Below, piece by piece: positions 31,535-40,804 of a stretch of 64,000 nucleotides of DNA; position 1 is the stretch's first letter, and every line of letters starts with the position of its first letter. The notes under the pieces are model-generated. The model searched no databases and was not told the DNA's origin. It saw only the letters and a list, made by a program, of their open reading frames with translations. The stretch is from Novipirellula sp052161655 (GTDB lineage: Bacteria; Planctomycetota; Planctomycetia; Pirellulales; Pirellulaceae). The stretch is from assembly GCF_052161655.1 (NCBI RefSeq), contig NZ_CP197418.1, forward strand, positions 2,728,001-2,792,000, read 5' to 3'. A program made the position numbers and the translations under genes.

Positions 31535-32878
31535 GTGAACCGCTGTCATTGTCACGACGATGACTTGAATCCTCTAGGTAATCGTTACATGCATCCCGTT
31601 ATTCTCGACCAACCGTATCAGTTTGTACCGCCGTACCAGGGACGATGCTGGCCATGGCTGCTGCAGCGGCTTGTGCGTCGACGACTTCGCCGGGACTATG
31701 GCATCGAAAACATCCAGTGCGAAGGGCTGGAACATTTTCAACAGTCGCTGTCAGCAGGGCATTCGGTTTTGCTCGCGCCCAATCATTGCCGTCCCTGTGA
31801 CCCAATGATCGTGACGGAACTTTGTCGACGCGCCGGCGTGGTACCATTCGTCATGGCCAGTTGGCACATCTTTATGCAGGGACGTTTCCGACGCTTCATG
31901 CTACGACGAGCCGGCGCATTCAGCGTCTATCGCGAAGGTTTGGATCGACAGGGGTTACAGGCGGGCGTCGATATTCTGCATCAGGCAAAGCGGCCACTAG
32001 TCATTTTCCCCGAAGGAGTCATCACGCGAACCAATGATCGGCTTTTGGCGTTGATGGAAGGTGTTTCCTTTGTCGCCCGATCAGCCGCCAAGAAGCGGGC
32101 GATAGACGGTGATGTAGGTCAAGTTGTGATCCATCCCGTGGCAATTCGCTATCACTTTCATGGCGATATCGATGCCGCACTGCACAGCACACTGGATGCA
32201 ATCGAGACTCGCTTGTCGTGGCGTCCAAGGCGAGATAATGATCGCATCGAGCGAATCTATCGCGTAGGCGAAGCGCTGCTGTGGTTGAAAGAGATCGAGC
32301 ACTTTGGCCAGCCGCAGTCGGGCGAGATCGCCGTACGAGTAAAACGACTGATCGATCGAATCCTTGTCCCTCTTGAAAAAGAATGGATCAAGGGTCGATC
32401 CGACATCACGCCGGTGGCTCGGGTAAAGAATCTGAGAGTTGCAATTCTGCGAGATATGATTTCCGGCGAGGTTACCGAGGCAGAACGAAAGAGACGCTGG
32501 GAACAGCTCGAAGACGTCTACATGGCTCAGCAATTCAGTCACTACCCACCCGACTACATTCGATCCAATCCGACCAACGAACGACTTCTTGAAACCATCG
32601 AGAAATTTGAAGAAGACCTGACTGACGAATGTCGAATCCATCGACCGATGTCGGCGATGGTAACAGTGGGTGAACCGATTTTCGTCAGCCCACAAAGAGT
32701 GCGCGGCGTATCGGAAGACCCAATCATGAGCGAAGTGAACCGTAGCTTGCACGAGATGCTCGGGATACCACTTCCCCACATGCCAATTGCGGAATCGCCC
32801 CTTGCCGAATCAGTCATGAACGAAGAACCAACTCAGAACGAGGCAGTGAAACAGCAAGGGACGAAGGATGAGTCTTGA
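31535..32878 (+). CDS. PlsC-type acyltransferase with long C-terminal extension
   Basis: Motif I is NHCRPCD (HX4D catalytic pair), motif II GAFSVYREG, motif III VIFPEGVITR, so this is a glycerophospholipid acyltransferase-fold enzyme. It likely moves an acyl group to lysophosphatidate or a similar acceptor at the inner membrane. At 447 aa it is nearly double the usual PlsC length: the C-terminal ~200 residues (from about 250) have no family I know but contain ERIYRVGEALLWLKEIEHFG and a conserved-looking GEPIFVSPQRVRG. GTG 31535 has a good AGGAG six bases upstream. Its end overlaps the MFS gene by 11 bases, implying translational coupling. No membrane helix is obvious. Confidence 0.82.
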   Translation: MNRCHCHDDDLNPLGNRYMHPVILDQPYQFVPPYQGRCWPWLLQRLVRRRLRRDYGIENIQCEGLEHFQQSLSAGHSVLLAPNHCRPCDPMIVTELCRRAGVVPFVMASWHIFMQGRFRRFMLRRAGAFSVYREGLDRQGLQAGVDILHQAKRPLVIFPEGVITRTNDRLLALMEGVSFVARSAAKKRAIDGDVGQVVIHPVAIRYHFHGDIDAALHSTLDAIETRLSWRPRRDNDRIERIYRVGEALLWLKEIEHFGQPQSGEIAVRVKRLIDRILVPLEKEWIKGRSDITPVARVKNLRVAILRDMISGEVTEAERKRRWEQLEDVYMAQQFSHYPPDYIRSNPTNERLLETIEKFEEDLTDECRIHRPMSAMVTVGEPIFVSPQRVRGVSEDPIMSEVNRSLHEMLGIPLPHMPIAESPLAESVMNEEPTQNEAVKQQGTKDES

Positions 32879-34241
32879 TACTGGTGATGGCGAATTAACA
32901 CGATCGCCCAGTCGATTTCTGCGTTGGCAATTCACGATTCTCGGCGCGATGTATATTGGTTATGCCGCGTTCATGCTTTGCCGCAACACGCTCATCGCCT
33001 CAAGTGCCGAGTTGATCAACGATCCCGCACTCGACTTGGACAAGGAATCGTTCGGTCATTTGATGAGTTGGCATTCCGCCGGCGCGATTCTTGGCAAGCT
33101 GGTGACAGGGCCGGGTGCCGATATCTTGGGAGGGCGTCGCATGTTCTTGCTCGCCCTTTCGATCACCGCTCTGGCGAACGTCGGCTTCGCGTTCGGTTCA
33201 TCGTTCTTCACGTTTGCCCTATTCAATTTTCTGGGGCAATTCGCCAAGGCCGGCGGTTGGCCAGCGATGACCAAGATTGTTGGCCAGTGGTATCCCGAGC
33301 AACGCTACGGCCAAGTGTGGAGCATCATTTCGACCAGCTCACGCGTGGGCACGATCGCTGCTGGGTTGTTACTTGGCTATCTGTTGAGTTTTGTTGGCTG
33401 GCGCAGCGTGTTTCTTGTGTCGTCCGCCGTGACGGGCGTCGTCGTGGTGCTGCTGTTCTTTTTCCTGCGAGAAACGCCTGGTCAAGTTGGCTTGTTTCCA
33501 CTGGGCGGGCATGACGACAACGACGAGTGTGAAGAAAAACAATCGGGGGAGACAAGTTCTCAGCAAAAGGTTCTCGAGCAACATCCCTTCGAACTGCTGA
33601 CGTGGTTCCAGGCGCTGGCGCAGTTCGTTCGCAGCGGACGATTCTGGTTCATCGGATTCAGTATCGTATTTCTAACGATCATGATGGACTTTTTGACATT
33701 CATTCCCATCTACCTGTCTGAATCGTTAAACATCAGCAGCAGCCAAGCATCGATGGCAGGCAGTTCGTTTCCGGCAGGAATGTTTGTGGCGTTACTACTG
33801 ACCAGCTTCGTCTACGACCGACTTTCGAAACTGCAATTAATGGGGACTCTCGGTGGACTGTTGATCCTCAGTTGTATGTGCGTCTTAACGCTTTGGAACT
33901 TAGACCAGATTCCGATCGCGGTACGCAGTCACGCAGCGATCGGCACAATTTTTCTGTTAGGGCTGGCCATCTCGCCTGCCTATTACGTTCCGATGAGCGT
34001 ATTTGCGGTCAAGTTTGGTGGCAAGCATTCGGGGTTCTTGGTGGCGTTGATTGACGTGTTCGGCTACGGCGGCGCGATCTTGTTCAACTACTATGGCGGC
34101 TCGATCGCCGAACATTATGGATGGTCCGTATTCCTAAGTGGATTGTTGACCATCGCAGTGCTGGCAACCACTTGTATGGTGACGTTCCTGACACTGGATT
34201 GGCGGTCAGAACGTCGCAGATCGCTCGGAACCAGCGGATAA
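32868..34241 (+). CDS. Major facilitator superfamily transporter, OPA/GlpT-like
   Basis: The 457-residue protein has about 12 hydrophobic helices, starting MYIGYAAFMLCRNTLIASS. The segment GQFAKAGGWPAMTKIVGQWYPEQRYGQVWSI resembles the characteristic region of organophosphate:phosphate antiporters (GlpT/UhpT), and HLMSWHSAGAILGKLVTGPGADILGGRR is the MFS loop 2-3 motif. The central loop is charged (HDDNDECEEKQSGE). ATG 32868 lies within the end of the acyltransferase gene (11-base overlap). The pairing suggests it carries a lysophospholipid, glycerol-phosphate or similar substrate for the acyltransferase; that is inference from context only. Confidence 0.85.
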   Translation: MSLDTGDGELTRSPSRFLRWQFTILGAMYIGYAAFMLCRNTLIASSAELINDPALDLDKESFGHLMSWHSAGAILGKLVTGPGADILGGRRMFLLALSITALANVGFAFGSSFFTFALFNFLGQFAKAGGWPAMTKIVGQWYPEQRYGQVWSIISTSSRVGTIAAGLLLGYLLSFVGWRSVFLVSSAVTGVVVVLLFFFLRETPGQVGLFPLGGHDDNDECEEKQSGETSSQQKVLEQHPFELLTWFQALAQFVRSGRFWFIGFSIVFLTIMMDFLTFIPIYLSESLNISSSQASMAGSSFPAGMFVALLLTSFVYDRLSKLQLMGTLGGLLILSCMCVLTLWNLDQIPIAVRSHAAIGTIFLLGLAISPAYYVPMSVFAVKFGGKHSGFLVALIDVFGYGGAILFNYYGGSIAEHYGWSVFLSGLLTIAVLATTCMVTFLTLDWRSERRRSLGTSG

Positions 34242-34830
34242 TAACTCTCGGATTCCGACGTAGCTGCTGTCGCCAAACTGCGGAATTCCACGCACTGGGG
34301 GACGTGCGATTTATAAGTTGACGTAGGGTGGGTCAAACAAAACCATGTGTCTGGTGGGTCGGCGTTCGCGATTGAAGGTTTGAATCAAAATCAGTTGTTG
34401 AGTGGAGTTCGTCGGTTTTGCGACGCCCCACCAGTCACCTCGCGAACTTGACCCACCCTACATTCATTCAGCCCTCATTAAAATCACAAGTAGTAAATCG
34501 CATGTCCCGGCGAGCGTAGCCACGACAGTAGTAGATTGCACGTCCCTGGCGATCAGAACGATGGCGATATTTGTTGCCGAAAGGCGATGCTATCGTCTTT
34601 TTCAGATTTTATTGGGGGCGATGTCGATTCACGAGCCCGCCGTTCGACTACTAGGTTAATGCAGACGAATACGACGATATTCGTGCTTCCACTACCCCCC
34701 TGAGACCAAGACATGAAAATTGTATGCATGAGATTTATTGAAATGTCGATTTGGTTAACAGCCAATCGACAAATAGGTATAAGTTGAGACCGTCTTGACA
34801 AGTAGCACCCAAGATCAGCGGAGAGAAACA
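34242..34830. other. Intergenic region with repeats
   Basis: Holds a diverged GTAG-headed hairpin unit starting at 34260 (GTAGCTGCTGTCGCC), the tail motif GACGTGCGATTTATAAG (34301-34317) also present near 1486 and 47525, and the large inverted repeat 34323-34461. From 34500 on is a further stretch with CGAGCGTAGCCACG. No gene recognised. GGAGAG before 34831 is the ribosome binding site of the next gene. Confidence 0.45.
34323..34461. repeat. 139-base MITE-like or BIME-like inverted repeat (GTAGGGTGGGTCAA termini)
   Basis: Perfect 14-base terminal inverted repeats GTAGGGTGGGTCAA and TTGACCCACCCTAC bound the element. A second, inner inverted pair (CTGGTGGGTCGGCG and CGACGCCCCACCAG) lies 12-20 bases inside each end, so the element is two inverted ~40-base units around a central spacer. 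No open frame resembling a transposase is inside, and no target-site duplication is obvious. Confidence 0.7.
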
Positions 34831-35676
34831 ATGAAAGTCATGGTCATCGTCAAAGCGACAAAGAGTTCAGAGGAGGGCAAATTGCCCAGCCAGGAATTAC
34901 TCACAGCGATGGGCCAATTCAATGAGGAACTGGTTGCCGCCGGCATTATGAAAGCAGGCGAAGGACTCAAACCGAGTTCGGAAGCGAAACGAATTCACTT
35001 TCGTGGTAGCGATCGTACCGTGACCGATGACCCGTTCGCGGAGACAAAGGAGCTGATCGCGGGTTTCTGGCTGTGGGAAGTCGCCTCGATCGAGGAAGCG
35101 GTGGACTGGGTCAAACGCTGCCCCAACCCAATGCTCGAAGAGTCCGACATTGATATTCGGCCGCTGTATGAAATGGACGATTTTGCCGAGAACGATCCAC
35201 AGGGGACAATCCGCGATCAAGAAGACGCCATCATGCAAAAAATGTCGCTGCAGCAGGCGTCGGTTCAGCCGTACCTGTTCTTCGGCGGCCGTTGCGACGA
35301 GGCGCTGGCGTTCTACGAGCAGGCACTCGGTGCGAAGGTCCTCATGAAAATGCATTTCAACGAAAGTCCCGATCCCGTTCCCGACGGCATGCTGCAAGCA
35401 GGGTTCGAGAACAAGATCATGCATTCGTCGTTTAACATTGGCGAGATGACGATCATGGCGTCCGACGGTTGCAACGACAATTCAAAGTTCGATGGCTTTC
35501 GCTTGGCGTTGTCGGTTCCAACCGAAACGGCTGCCGATTCCGCGTTTGACGCACTCGCCAAAGGAGGCAAGGTCGACATGCCGCTCGCGAAGACTTTCTG
35601 GTCGCCGCGATACGGAATGGTTACTGACAAATTCGGCGTTGGCTGGATGGTGATGGTCCCCGGCGAGCAGCAGTGA
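34831..35676 (+). CDS. YCII domain fused to VOC/PhnB-like domain
   Basis: Residues 1-115 form a YCII (DGPF-type) domain: MKVMVIVKATKSSEEGKLP, GQFNEELVAAGIMKAGEGLKPSS, and FWLWEVASIEEAVDWVKRCPNP. After a linker (~residues 118-148) comes a VOC/PhnB-like glyoxalase domain: VQPYLFFGGRCDEALAFYEQALGAKVLMKM and a C-terminal TFWSPRYGMVTDKFGVGWMVM. Both modules usually occur as separate proteins, often near ECF sigma factors. Fusion suggests they work on one pathway, perhaps resistance or detoxification. ATG 34831 is preceded by GGAGAG. No sigma factor gene is nearby. Followed 105 bases later by a second VOC gene. Confidence 0.85.
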   Translation: MKVMVIVKATKSSEEGKLPSQELLTAMGQFNEELVAAGIMKAGEGLKPSSEAKRIHFRGSDRTVTDDPFAETKELIAGFWLWEVASIEEAVDWVKRCPNPMLEESDIDIRPLYEMDDFAENDPQGTIRDQEDAIMQKMSLQQASVQPYLFFGGRCDEALAFYEQALGAKVLMKMHFNESPDPVPDGMLQAGFENKIMHSSFNIGEMTIMASDGCNDNSKFDGFRLALSVPTETAADSAFDALAKGGKVDMPLAKTFWSPRYGMVTDKFGVGWMVMVPGEQQ

Positions 35677-35781
35677 CGCACACGTTTTACTTACGAATAG
35701 AGCGCAGCGATGACGGATGACTTACAACCTGTCGTCAACGGAAATGTGGTTGGACTGTCTTCAATAAATTAGGAATGCAAT

Positions 35782-36255
35782 ATGCAAATTAAACAACGAA
35801 TCACCCCCTTTCTTTCCTACATCGATTGTGCCGAAGATGCAGCAAATTTTTATGTCTCGGCGTTGCCGAATTCAAAGATTGTGCGGACAGTCAAAAATCA
35901 AACGAACGGTTCCGTCCTGACGGTCGAATTTGAACTTTGCGGCATGAACTTCGTCGCGCTCAATGCGGGGCAGGACTGGAAATTCACTGAAGCATTTTCA
36001 CTGGCCGTATGGTGTGATACTCAAAACGAAATCGACACGCTTTGGGGCAACCTTACAGCGGACGGCGGTTCGGAGGTCGCCTGCGGTTGGCTAAAAGACA
36101 AGTTCGGCATGTCTTGGCAAATCGTTCCAGCACAGCTTCAACATTGGCTGGCCAGCGACAATCCGGAAGCGTTGCAGCAGATGTTTGAATCGCTTTGGAC
36201 GATGAAGAAACTGGACATCGCCGAATTACAGAAAGCTTTCGACGGTCAAGACTAG
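35782..36255 (+). CDS. VOC family protein (PhnB / 3-demethylubiquinone methyltransferase-like)
   Basis: The 157-residue protein begins ITPFLSYIDCAEDAANFYVSALPNSKIVRTV and contains TVEFELCGMNFVALNAG, LWGNLTADGG and the near C-terminal GWLKDKFGMSWQIVP. These are the PhnB-like (3-dmu-9_3-mt) VOC signatures; despite that name, the family members are mostly uncharacterised. ATG 35782 has AGGA seven bases upstream. It probably forms a small stress or detoxification pair with the preceding YCII-VOC fusion, whose VOC half ends in the same WSPRYG-type segment. Confidence 0.87.
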   Translation: MQIKQRITPFLSYIDCAEDAANFYVSALPNSKIVRTVKNQTNGSVLTVEFELCGMNFVALNAGQDWKFTEAFSLAVWCDTQNEIDTLWGNLTADGGSEVACGWLKDKFGMSWQIVPAQLQHWLASDNPEALQQMFESLWTMKKLDIAELQKAFDGQD

Positions 36256-36286
36256 AGTAATGCAAAGGGACACCGCATTTTGCAGG

Positions 36287-37576
36287 TCAGGTGATCTCGT
36301 TCAATGTGCCGGTGCTGGAGCCGAACGTATCGGTTTCGATCCCCAATTGCTGCAACATGGTGACGAACAGATTGCACAGCGGCTTGTTGTGGTCGCGTTG
36401 GAAAGCCAAGTGCTGGCCGTGCTTGAAGCCACCGCCAGCGAGCAAGAGGGGGAGATTCGTGTTGTCGTGGGTGTTGGCGTCTCCCATATTGCTGCCGAAC
36501 AAGACCATCGTCCGATCGAGCAAACGGTCCTCCCCTTCGCGGGTCTCGGCGAGTTGTTGAAACAACTTGCGTAGCAACACCATTTGCTGGTGGTCGGCGT
36601 CCTCAAGTTGCTTTAACTTCTCTTCGGCCTGCCCATGATGGCTCAGGTTGTGATAGCCGTCGGTCGTGTTCTGATCTGGATGCAGCTTGAATACGGGCGT
36701 CGCAAAGGCATCGACCATCAGGGTGACAATACGCGTCGAATCAGATTCGAGAGCTAGCCTCGCCATCGACAGGATCAGGTCAAACTTTTCGAAGAACTGT
36801 TTATTATCGTGAATGTCCTCCGGAACCGGCTGCTCCGTAGACGGCTTGGGACGCAATTCCCACTCACGCGCCGAATGCAGGCGTTCCTCGATCTCACGAA
36901 CCGACGTCAGGTATTGATCGAGTCGTGCCTGATCATCGCCACCGAGGTTTCGGCGAAAATGCCGCGAGTCGTCGAGCAACGTGTCAAGAATACTGCCGCG
37001 CTGGTCCAACTGATGCAATTGTCGCTGAACCGCCGCGGGGTCGCCCTGAACAAACATCTTTCGGAACAATGCCGTGGCACTATCCTCGGCCGGAAGCAGC
37101 ACGCCATCGCGAGTCCAAGCGAGGCTGCGATTGGCTTTATCGATGTTCACGCCTAGATTCAGTGTCGGAAAGCGAGTCACCGGTCCGAGTTGCTTGGCTG
37201 CGAACTGATCCAAAGAGATCGTGTTGCGGAAGCCGCTCTTAGTTGGACCACGAGCCGCTGTGAGAAAACAGTTCTCCGTACTGTGCCCGCCATCGACATC
37301 GGGATGCGACAAACCGCTCAGGACGGTGAAGTCGTCGCGGAACTGGCCGAGCTCGGCGAGGTACGGCGAGAGCTGGTAATCGCTGCCCGTGCCTGCGGGA
37401 AAGAATGACTTTGGAAGCACGCCCAAGTTGTTCGAGATCAACAGCATCCGTCGGGCAGGTTGTGATTCCCGATCCTTTGCAGAGGCGGAGCGTGAACTAT
37501 CGAGATACGGTAGCGCAAGGGCAACTCCTGCACCGTGAAGAAACCGACGACGATTGATTCGATGGCGACGGCTCAC
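36287..37576 (-). CDS. DUF1552 protein, twin-arginine exported
   Basis: The N-terminus RINRRRFLHGAGVALALPYLDS has an RRRFL twin-arginine motif and short hydrophobic core. The body matches DUF1552: RRMLLISNNLGVLPKSFFPAGTG, LSGLSHPDVDGGHSTENCFLT, then a late MVLFGSNMGDANTHDNTNLPLLLAGGGF. Genes of this family pair with DUF1592-type proteins in planctomycetes, as here. The GTG start at 37576 overlaps the upstream stop codon (GTGA), so the two are translationally coupled. The fold resembles alkaline-phosphatase-like DUF1501 proteins, but enzymatic activity is unknown. 429 aa, normal length. Confidence 0.92.
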   Translation of the reverse strand: MSRRHRINRRRFLHGAGVALALPYLDSSRSASAKDRESQPARRMLLISNNLGVLPKSFFPAGTGSDYQLSPYLAELGQFRDDFTVLSGLSHPDVDGGHSTENCFLTAARGPTKSGFRNTISLDQFAAKQLGPVTRFPTLNLGVNIDKANRSLAWTRDGVLLPAEDSATALFRKMFVQGDPAAVQRQLHQLDQRGSILDTLLDDSRHFRRNLGGDDQARLDQYLTSVREIEERLHSAREWELRPKPSTEQPVPEDIHDNKQFFEKFDLILSMARLALESDSTRIVTLMVDAFATPVFKLHPDQNTTDGYHNLSHHGQAEEKLKQLEDADHQQMVLLRKLFQQLAETREGEDRLLDRTMVLFGSNMGDANTHDNTNLPLLLAGGGFKHGQHLAFQRDHNKPLCNLFVTMLQQLGIETDTFGSSTGTLNEIT

Positions 37577-40164
37577 TGGCAGCCTTCCTTTCCTAAAAAA
37601 ATTCGGCTCTGTACAAGTGCATGCAGGAGATCGCCGGCGCGGTAGCCCTTAGCGGCACAAGCATCGAGGATCGATTCGATGTCTGCACGATCCGCAAATC
37701 GCACCGGAGTCCCGGTTGCATAGAGAGTGAATTGTTGCAGCAGGTTGCGGGCTAACTGGCGCTGATCCGCTACAAGTATAGCCTTCAGTTCGTGAATATC
37801 GCAAAAGCTGCGACCGTCCAGCAATTGGCCGCTGGCATCGACCGCTTCACACAAGGTGTAAGCGTAGTCGTGGCCGGCACGGTCGATACCGGTGACGCGT
37901 TCCCCTGCCTCGACACCTCGATAGCGTGTTCTCCAGCGGCCCAGGATGTCGAAGTTTTCCAAAGCCAGACCAACGGGATCGAACCTCGCATGGCAGCCGG
38001 CACAGGATTTTGATTGGGTGTGCAGATCCAACAGTTCGCGAATGGTTTTCGCACCACGGATGTCCGGCTCGACGGCGGGCACGCTGGCCGGAGGAGGAGG
38101 AGGCCGCTGGCCCAGTAAACGCTCCATGATCCATGCGCCGCGGATGACAGGTGACGTTGAAGTGCCGTTGGCCGTGACCTTCAAAATGGCCGCCTGCGTT
38201 AACAACCCGCCGTACGGGCTGCCCTCGGGTAGGTCCACTTTTCGCAGGCTCGACCCCGAAACCGGTTCCAATCCGTAATGCTCCGCGAGTCGATCATTCA
38301 CGTACACAAAGTTTGCATCGACCAACACGCTCGATGGCAAGTTGTCGCGAATCATCGCCGTAAAAAAGGCCCGCGTCTGACGCTCCATCGATTCGACCAA
38401 ATAGTCGTCGAAGCGATATTCGGGATGCAGCCGAATGTCGGGTTCATCACGTCGGATGTGCCGCAGGTTGAGCCAGTAGTCGGTGAAGTTCTGCACGAAC
38501 CGGTCAAAGCCGGGACTGGCAATCAGCCGGTCCGTTTCGCAGCGAAGCGTGCTGGCAACGCGAAGCTGTCCCGATTTGGCGAGTTTCATCAACGGATCGT
38601 TAGGACGCGAATTGGTCAGAAAGTGTGATAACCGCGAAGCGATCGCGTACTGATCGACGTCCTTGGTCGCAGGATCAGACGGATCGAGTAGATAGAGAAA
38701 ATGACTGGAGCACAGAAAGGCCTTGTACCCGGTGAGCAGCGATTCATCGAACGGACTGTCCTGCTCAAGTCGCGAGAGGACGAGCTGTTCGAATCGTTGT
38801 ACGGCTTGTTCGGGAACGGGTTGGCGAGTCGCACTGTTTATGAAACGCCGCAACAAACGTTTGGCTTCGGTCGCGGGATCGGTATCGCGTTGATCGTTGG
38901 ATTGCTTGGCAGCCTGGGCGCCGATCTTACGGTTGTCAAACAGTACACGGTGCGATGCTGGAGGCCACGTCGCTGGGGCAAGAGGCCCTTCGACTTCCAG
39001 CCATGCAAAGGCGACTCCGGGCTGGCCGCCATCGGGAAACGGCGGATAGCGATACGTCGGCGGGCCACCATCAACGTTTCGCGCCAGAGGAACCGGTAAA
39101 CCCAGCAAGCTGTATTCAAACGTTTCGGTCGGCAACAGTCGAATCGTCGTCTCGTAGACTTGAGACTCCGGCTGAATGTCGATGATGCCGCCGGTCGCGC
39201 GGACGTCGCCCGAGACATCGGCCCCGGATAGTTTCCTCGCTCGAAACGTCATCGGAATCGGCATGGCTGCCGGTTTTAGCTGGTAGCCTTCGGTCTGCAA
39301 CACCGCGCGGGCAGCGAACCGCACCCGGTACTGACCTGGCAGCTTGGCGACGAAGCCACGGGGATAACCGAAATACGGCCAATTCGCCGACCGGAACAGA
39401 GCGAGCTCGAGCGCCGGGTCGTCCTTCAGGGCTTTGAGTTCCTGTGTTCCAACCGCCTTGTTGTCTTTCGCAAAAAACATGGCTTCCCGTTCACCGAATG
39501 TATTGGTTGCGGAAAACAACTGGGTTCCGATCGCGCGGTACTTCGTCATGGGCGGAGGCTCGGCGCCGCTTGCCATCGCCTGTCGCAGCGCGGCGTCGGC
39601 GGCTTCCAGATAGGCTGTCAGTTGCACTCGTGACATGTCGAGCGTCGTCGCTGTCTTGTTGAAACGATAGCCTTCACGATCCTCCGGCAACATGTCACGG
39701 ATATCGAGCTCAGGCAGTCGTAGCACAGCGCGGAGATTCTGTTCGAACTCCTCGCGGTTTAGACGTCGCAACGGGCCGCGTCCGTTCGCCATCACATCCG
39801 CTCGATCTTCAACTGCAATGGCATCGCTGAGTTGCTCCACCAGTGCCTGACGGTCAGTGACTGCGAGCGCATCTGCATCGGGCGGCATTTCACCGGAGCG
39901 GACTCGATCATGAACACGAATCCAGCGGTCGCGGAGGGCACGGTCATCCAGATTCCGATCCAGCGCCGTCAGATCAAGACCACCTTCCGCTGAAGTCCCG
40001 TCATGACAGTCGAGACAGTTGTCTTCGATGATCACGCCCAGTGGCTCCGGAACTTCGCCAGCATCAAGCGACTGCGTCAGCATGCTGACCAATAGCAAAA
40101 CGCCGCAATTCAATAGGCCGTAGCTCAAGCAATCCTTTTGGGCGACGTCTGTGCTACCTCGCAC
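37573..40164 (-). CDS. Planctomycete cytochrome-type protein with DUF1587-DUF1592-DUF1588-DUF1585
   Basis: An export signal (LLNCGVLLLVSMLTQSLDAGEV) is followed by a haem-binding CLDCH motif in DNCLDCHDGTSAEGGLDL, a DUF1587 region (RRLNREEFEQNLRAVLRL), DUF1592 (YKAFLCSSHFLYLLDPSD), DUF1588 (NFVYVNDRLAEHYGL through CAGCHARFDPVGLALENFD, a second CxxCH) and a C-terminal DUF1585 (LLQQFTLYATGTPV). The domain order is standard. It is presumed to be a periplasmic or surface electron-transfer protein working with the adjacent DUF1552 protein. The start is uncertain: GTG 40164 gives the signal peptide a reasonable n-region; the frame extends to 40233. About 863 aa. Confidence 0.88.
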   Translation of the reverse strand: MRGSTDVAQKDCLSYGLLNCGVLLLVSMLTQSLDAGEVPEPLGVIIEDNCLDCHDGTSAEGGLDLTALDRNLDDRALRDRWIRVHDRVRSGEMPPDADALAVTDRQALVEQLSDAIAVEDRADVMANGRGPLRRLNREEFEQNLRAVLRLPELDIRDMLPEDREGYRFNKTATTLDMSRVQLTAYLEAADAALRQAMASGAEPPPMTKYRAIGTQLFSATNTFGEREAMFFAKDNKAVGTQELKALKDDPALELALFRSANWPYFGYPRGFVAKLPGQYRVRFAARAVLQTEGYQLKPAAMPIPMTFRARKLSGADVSGDVRATGGIIDIQPESQVYETTIRLLPTETFEYSLLGLPVPLARNVDGGPPTYRYPPFPDGGQPGVAFAWLEVEGPLAPATWPPASHRVLFDNRKIGAQAAKQSNDQRDTDPATEAKRLLRRFINSATRQPVPEQAVQRFEQLVLSRLEQDSPFDESLLTGYKAFLCSSHFLYLLDPSDPATKDVDQYAIASRLSHFLTNSRPNDPLMKLAKSGQLRVASTLRCETDRLIASPGFDRFVQNFTDYWLNLRHIRRDEPDIRLHPEYRFDDYLVESMERQTRAFFTAMIRDNLPSSVLVDANFVYVNDRLAEHYGLEPVSGSSLRKVDLPEGSPYGGLLTQAAILKVTANGTSTSPVIRGAWIMERLLGQRPPPPPASVPAVEPDIRGAKTIRELLDLHTQSKSCAGCHARFDPVGLALENFDILGRWRTRYRGVEAGERVTGIDRAGHDYAYTLCEAVDASGQLLDGRSFCDIHELKAILVADQRQLARNLLQQFTLYATGTPVRFADRADIESILDACAAKGYRAGDLLHALVQSRIFLGKEGCQ

Positions 40165-40804
40165 GCAAGTATCTCCACGATGACATGGCCATCCATATCG
40201 GTCAGTCGCCGATCGAGGCCGTTGCAGTTCCAACTCAGCTTTTCAGGTTTGAAAGCGAGCATACCTGCAACACTTTAGCACAGACCATCCCACATCATCG
40301 TCGAAATCACCGCTGCGGCTCGATGCAAACTCAAATCGGAGTGTCACGTGTCCTACCAACGATTCGGGAGAGGCTACCACCGGCGGTTCGTCAAGCTGAA
40401 CATTGCGATAGCGCCCCACCCAGGCGGCATCAACACTCAAGCCAAATTAACCAGCGCCTTCACCTGAACACCAACCACAAAGCCTGCCCCCAGCAAAGCT
40501 ATTCCGAAACAGGATGCAATCGCTTTGCGATTCTCGAAAGGTCAAGATCGACGTTTGTCCACGAATCGCATCTGCTGCTAGAGAAGTCTGCCTTAGCCGG
40601 TCCAGTCTCGACTATTCGTGGGCAATTCCACTCTCGGAAGCCAGACTGAAATGGGGTAATACCGAAACCTTTTTGGCGATGTGCACTTGAGCCGCTCGTA
40701 GAAAAACGGTTCCGATTTGCAACCGATTGCTAAGCGATACAGAACAAATCGCTGCGAGGTTTGAAATAGCGACACACTACAATGCGTCGGAGTGCACTGG
40801 CACT
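40165..40804. other. Intergenic region, no gene recognised
   Basis: About 640 bases upstream of the DUF1592 gene and beyond the 3' end of marC. Open frames on both strands (for example 40243-40440 minus) show no family features. It must include the promoter of the DUF1592/DUF1552 operon. No repeats or hairpins recognised. Confidence 0.35.
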
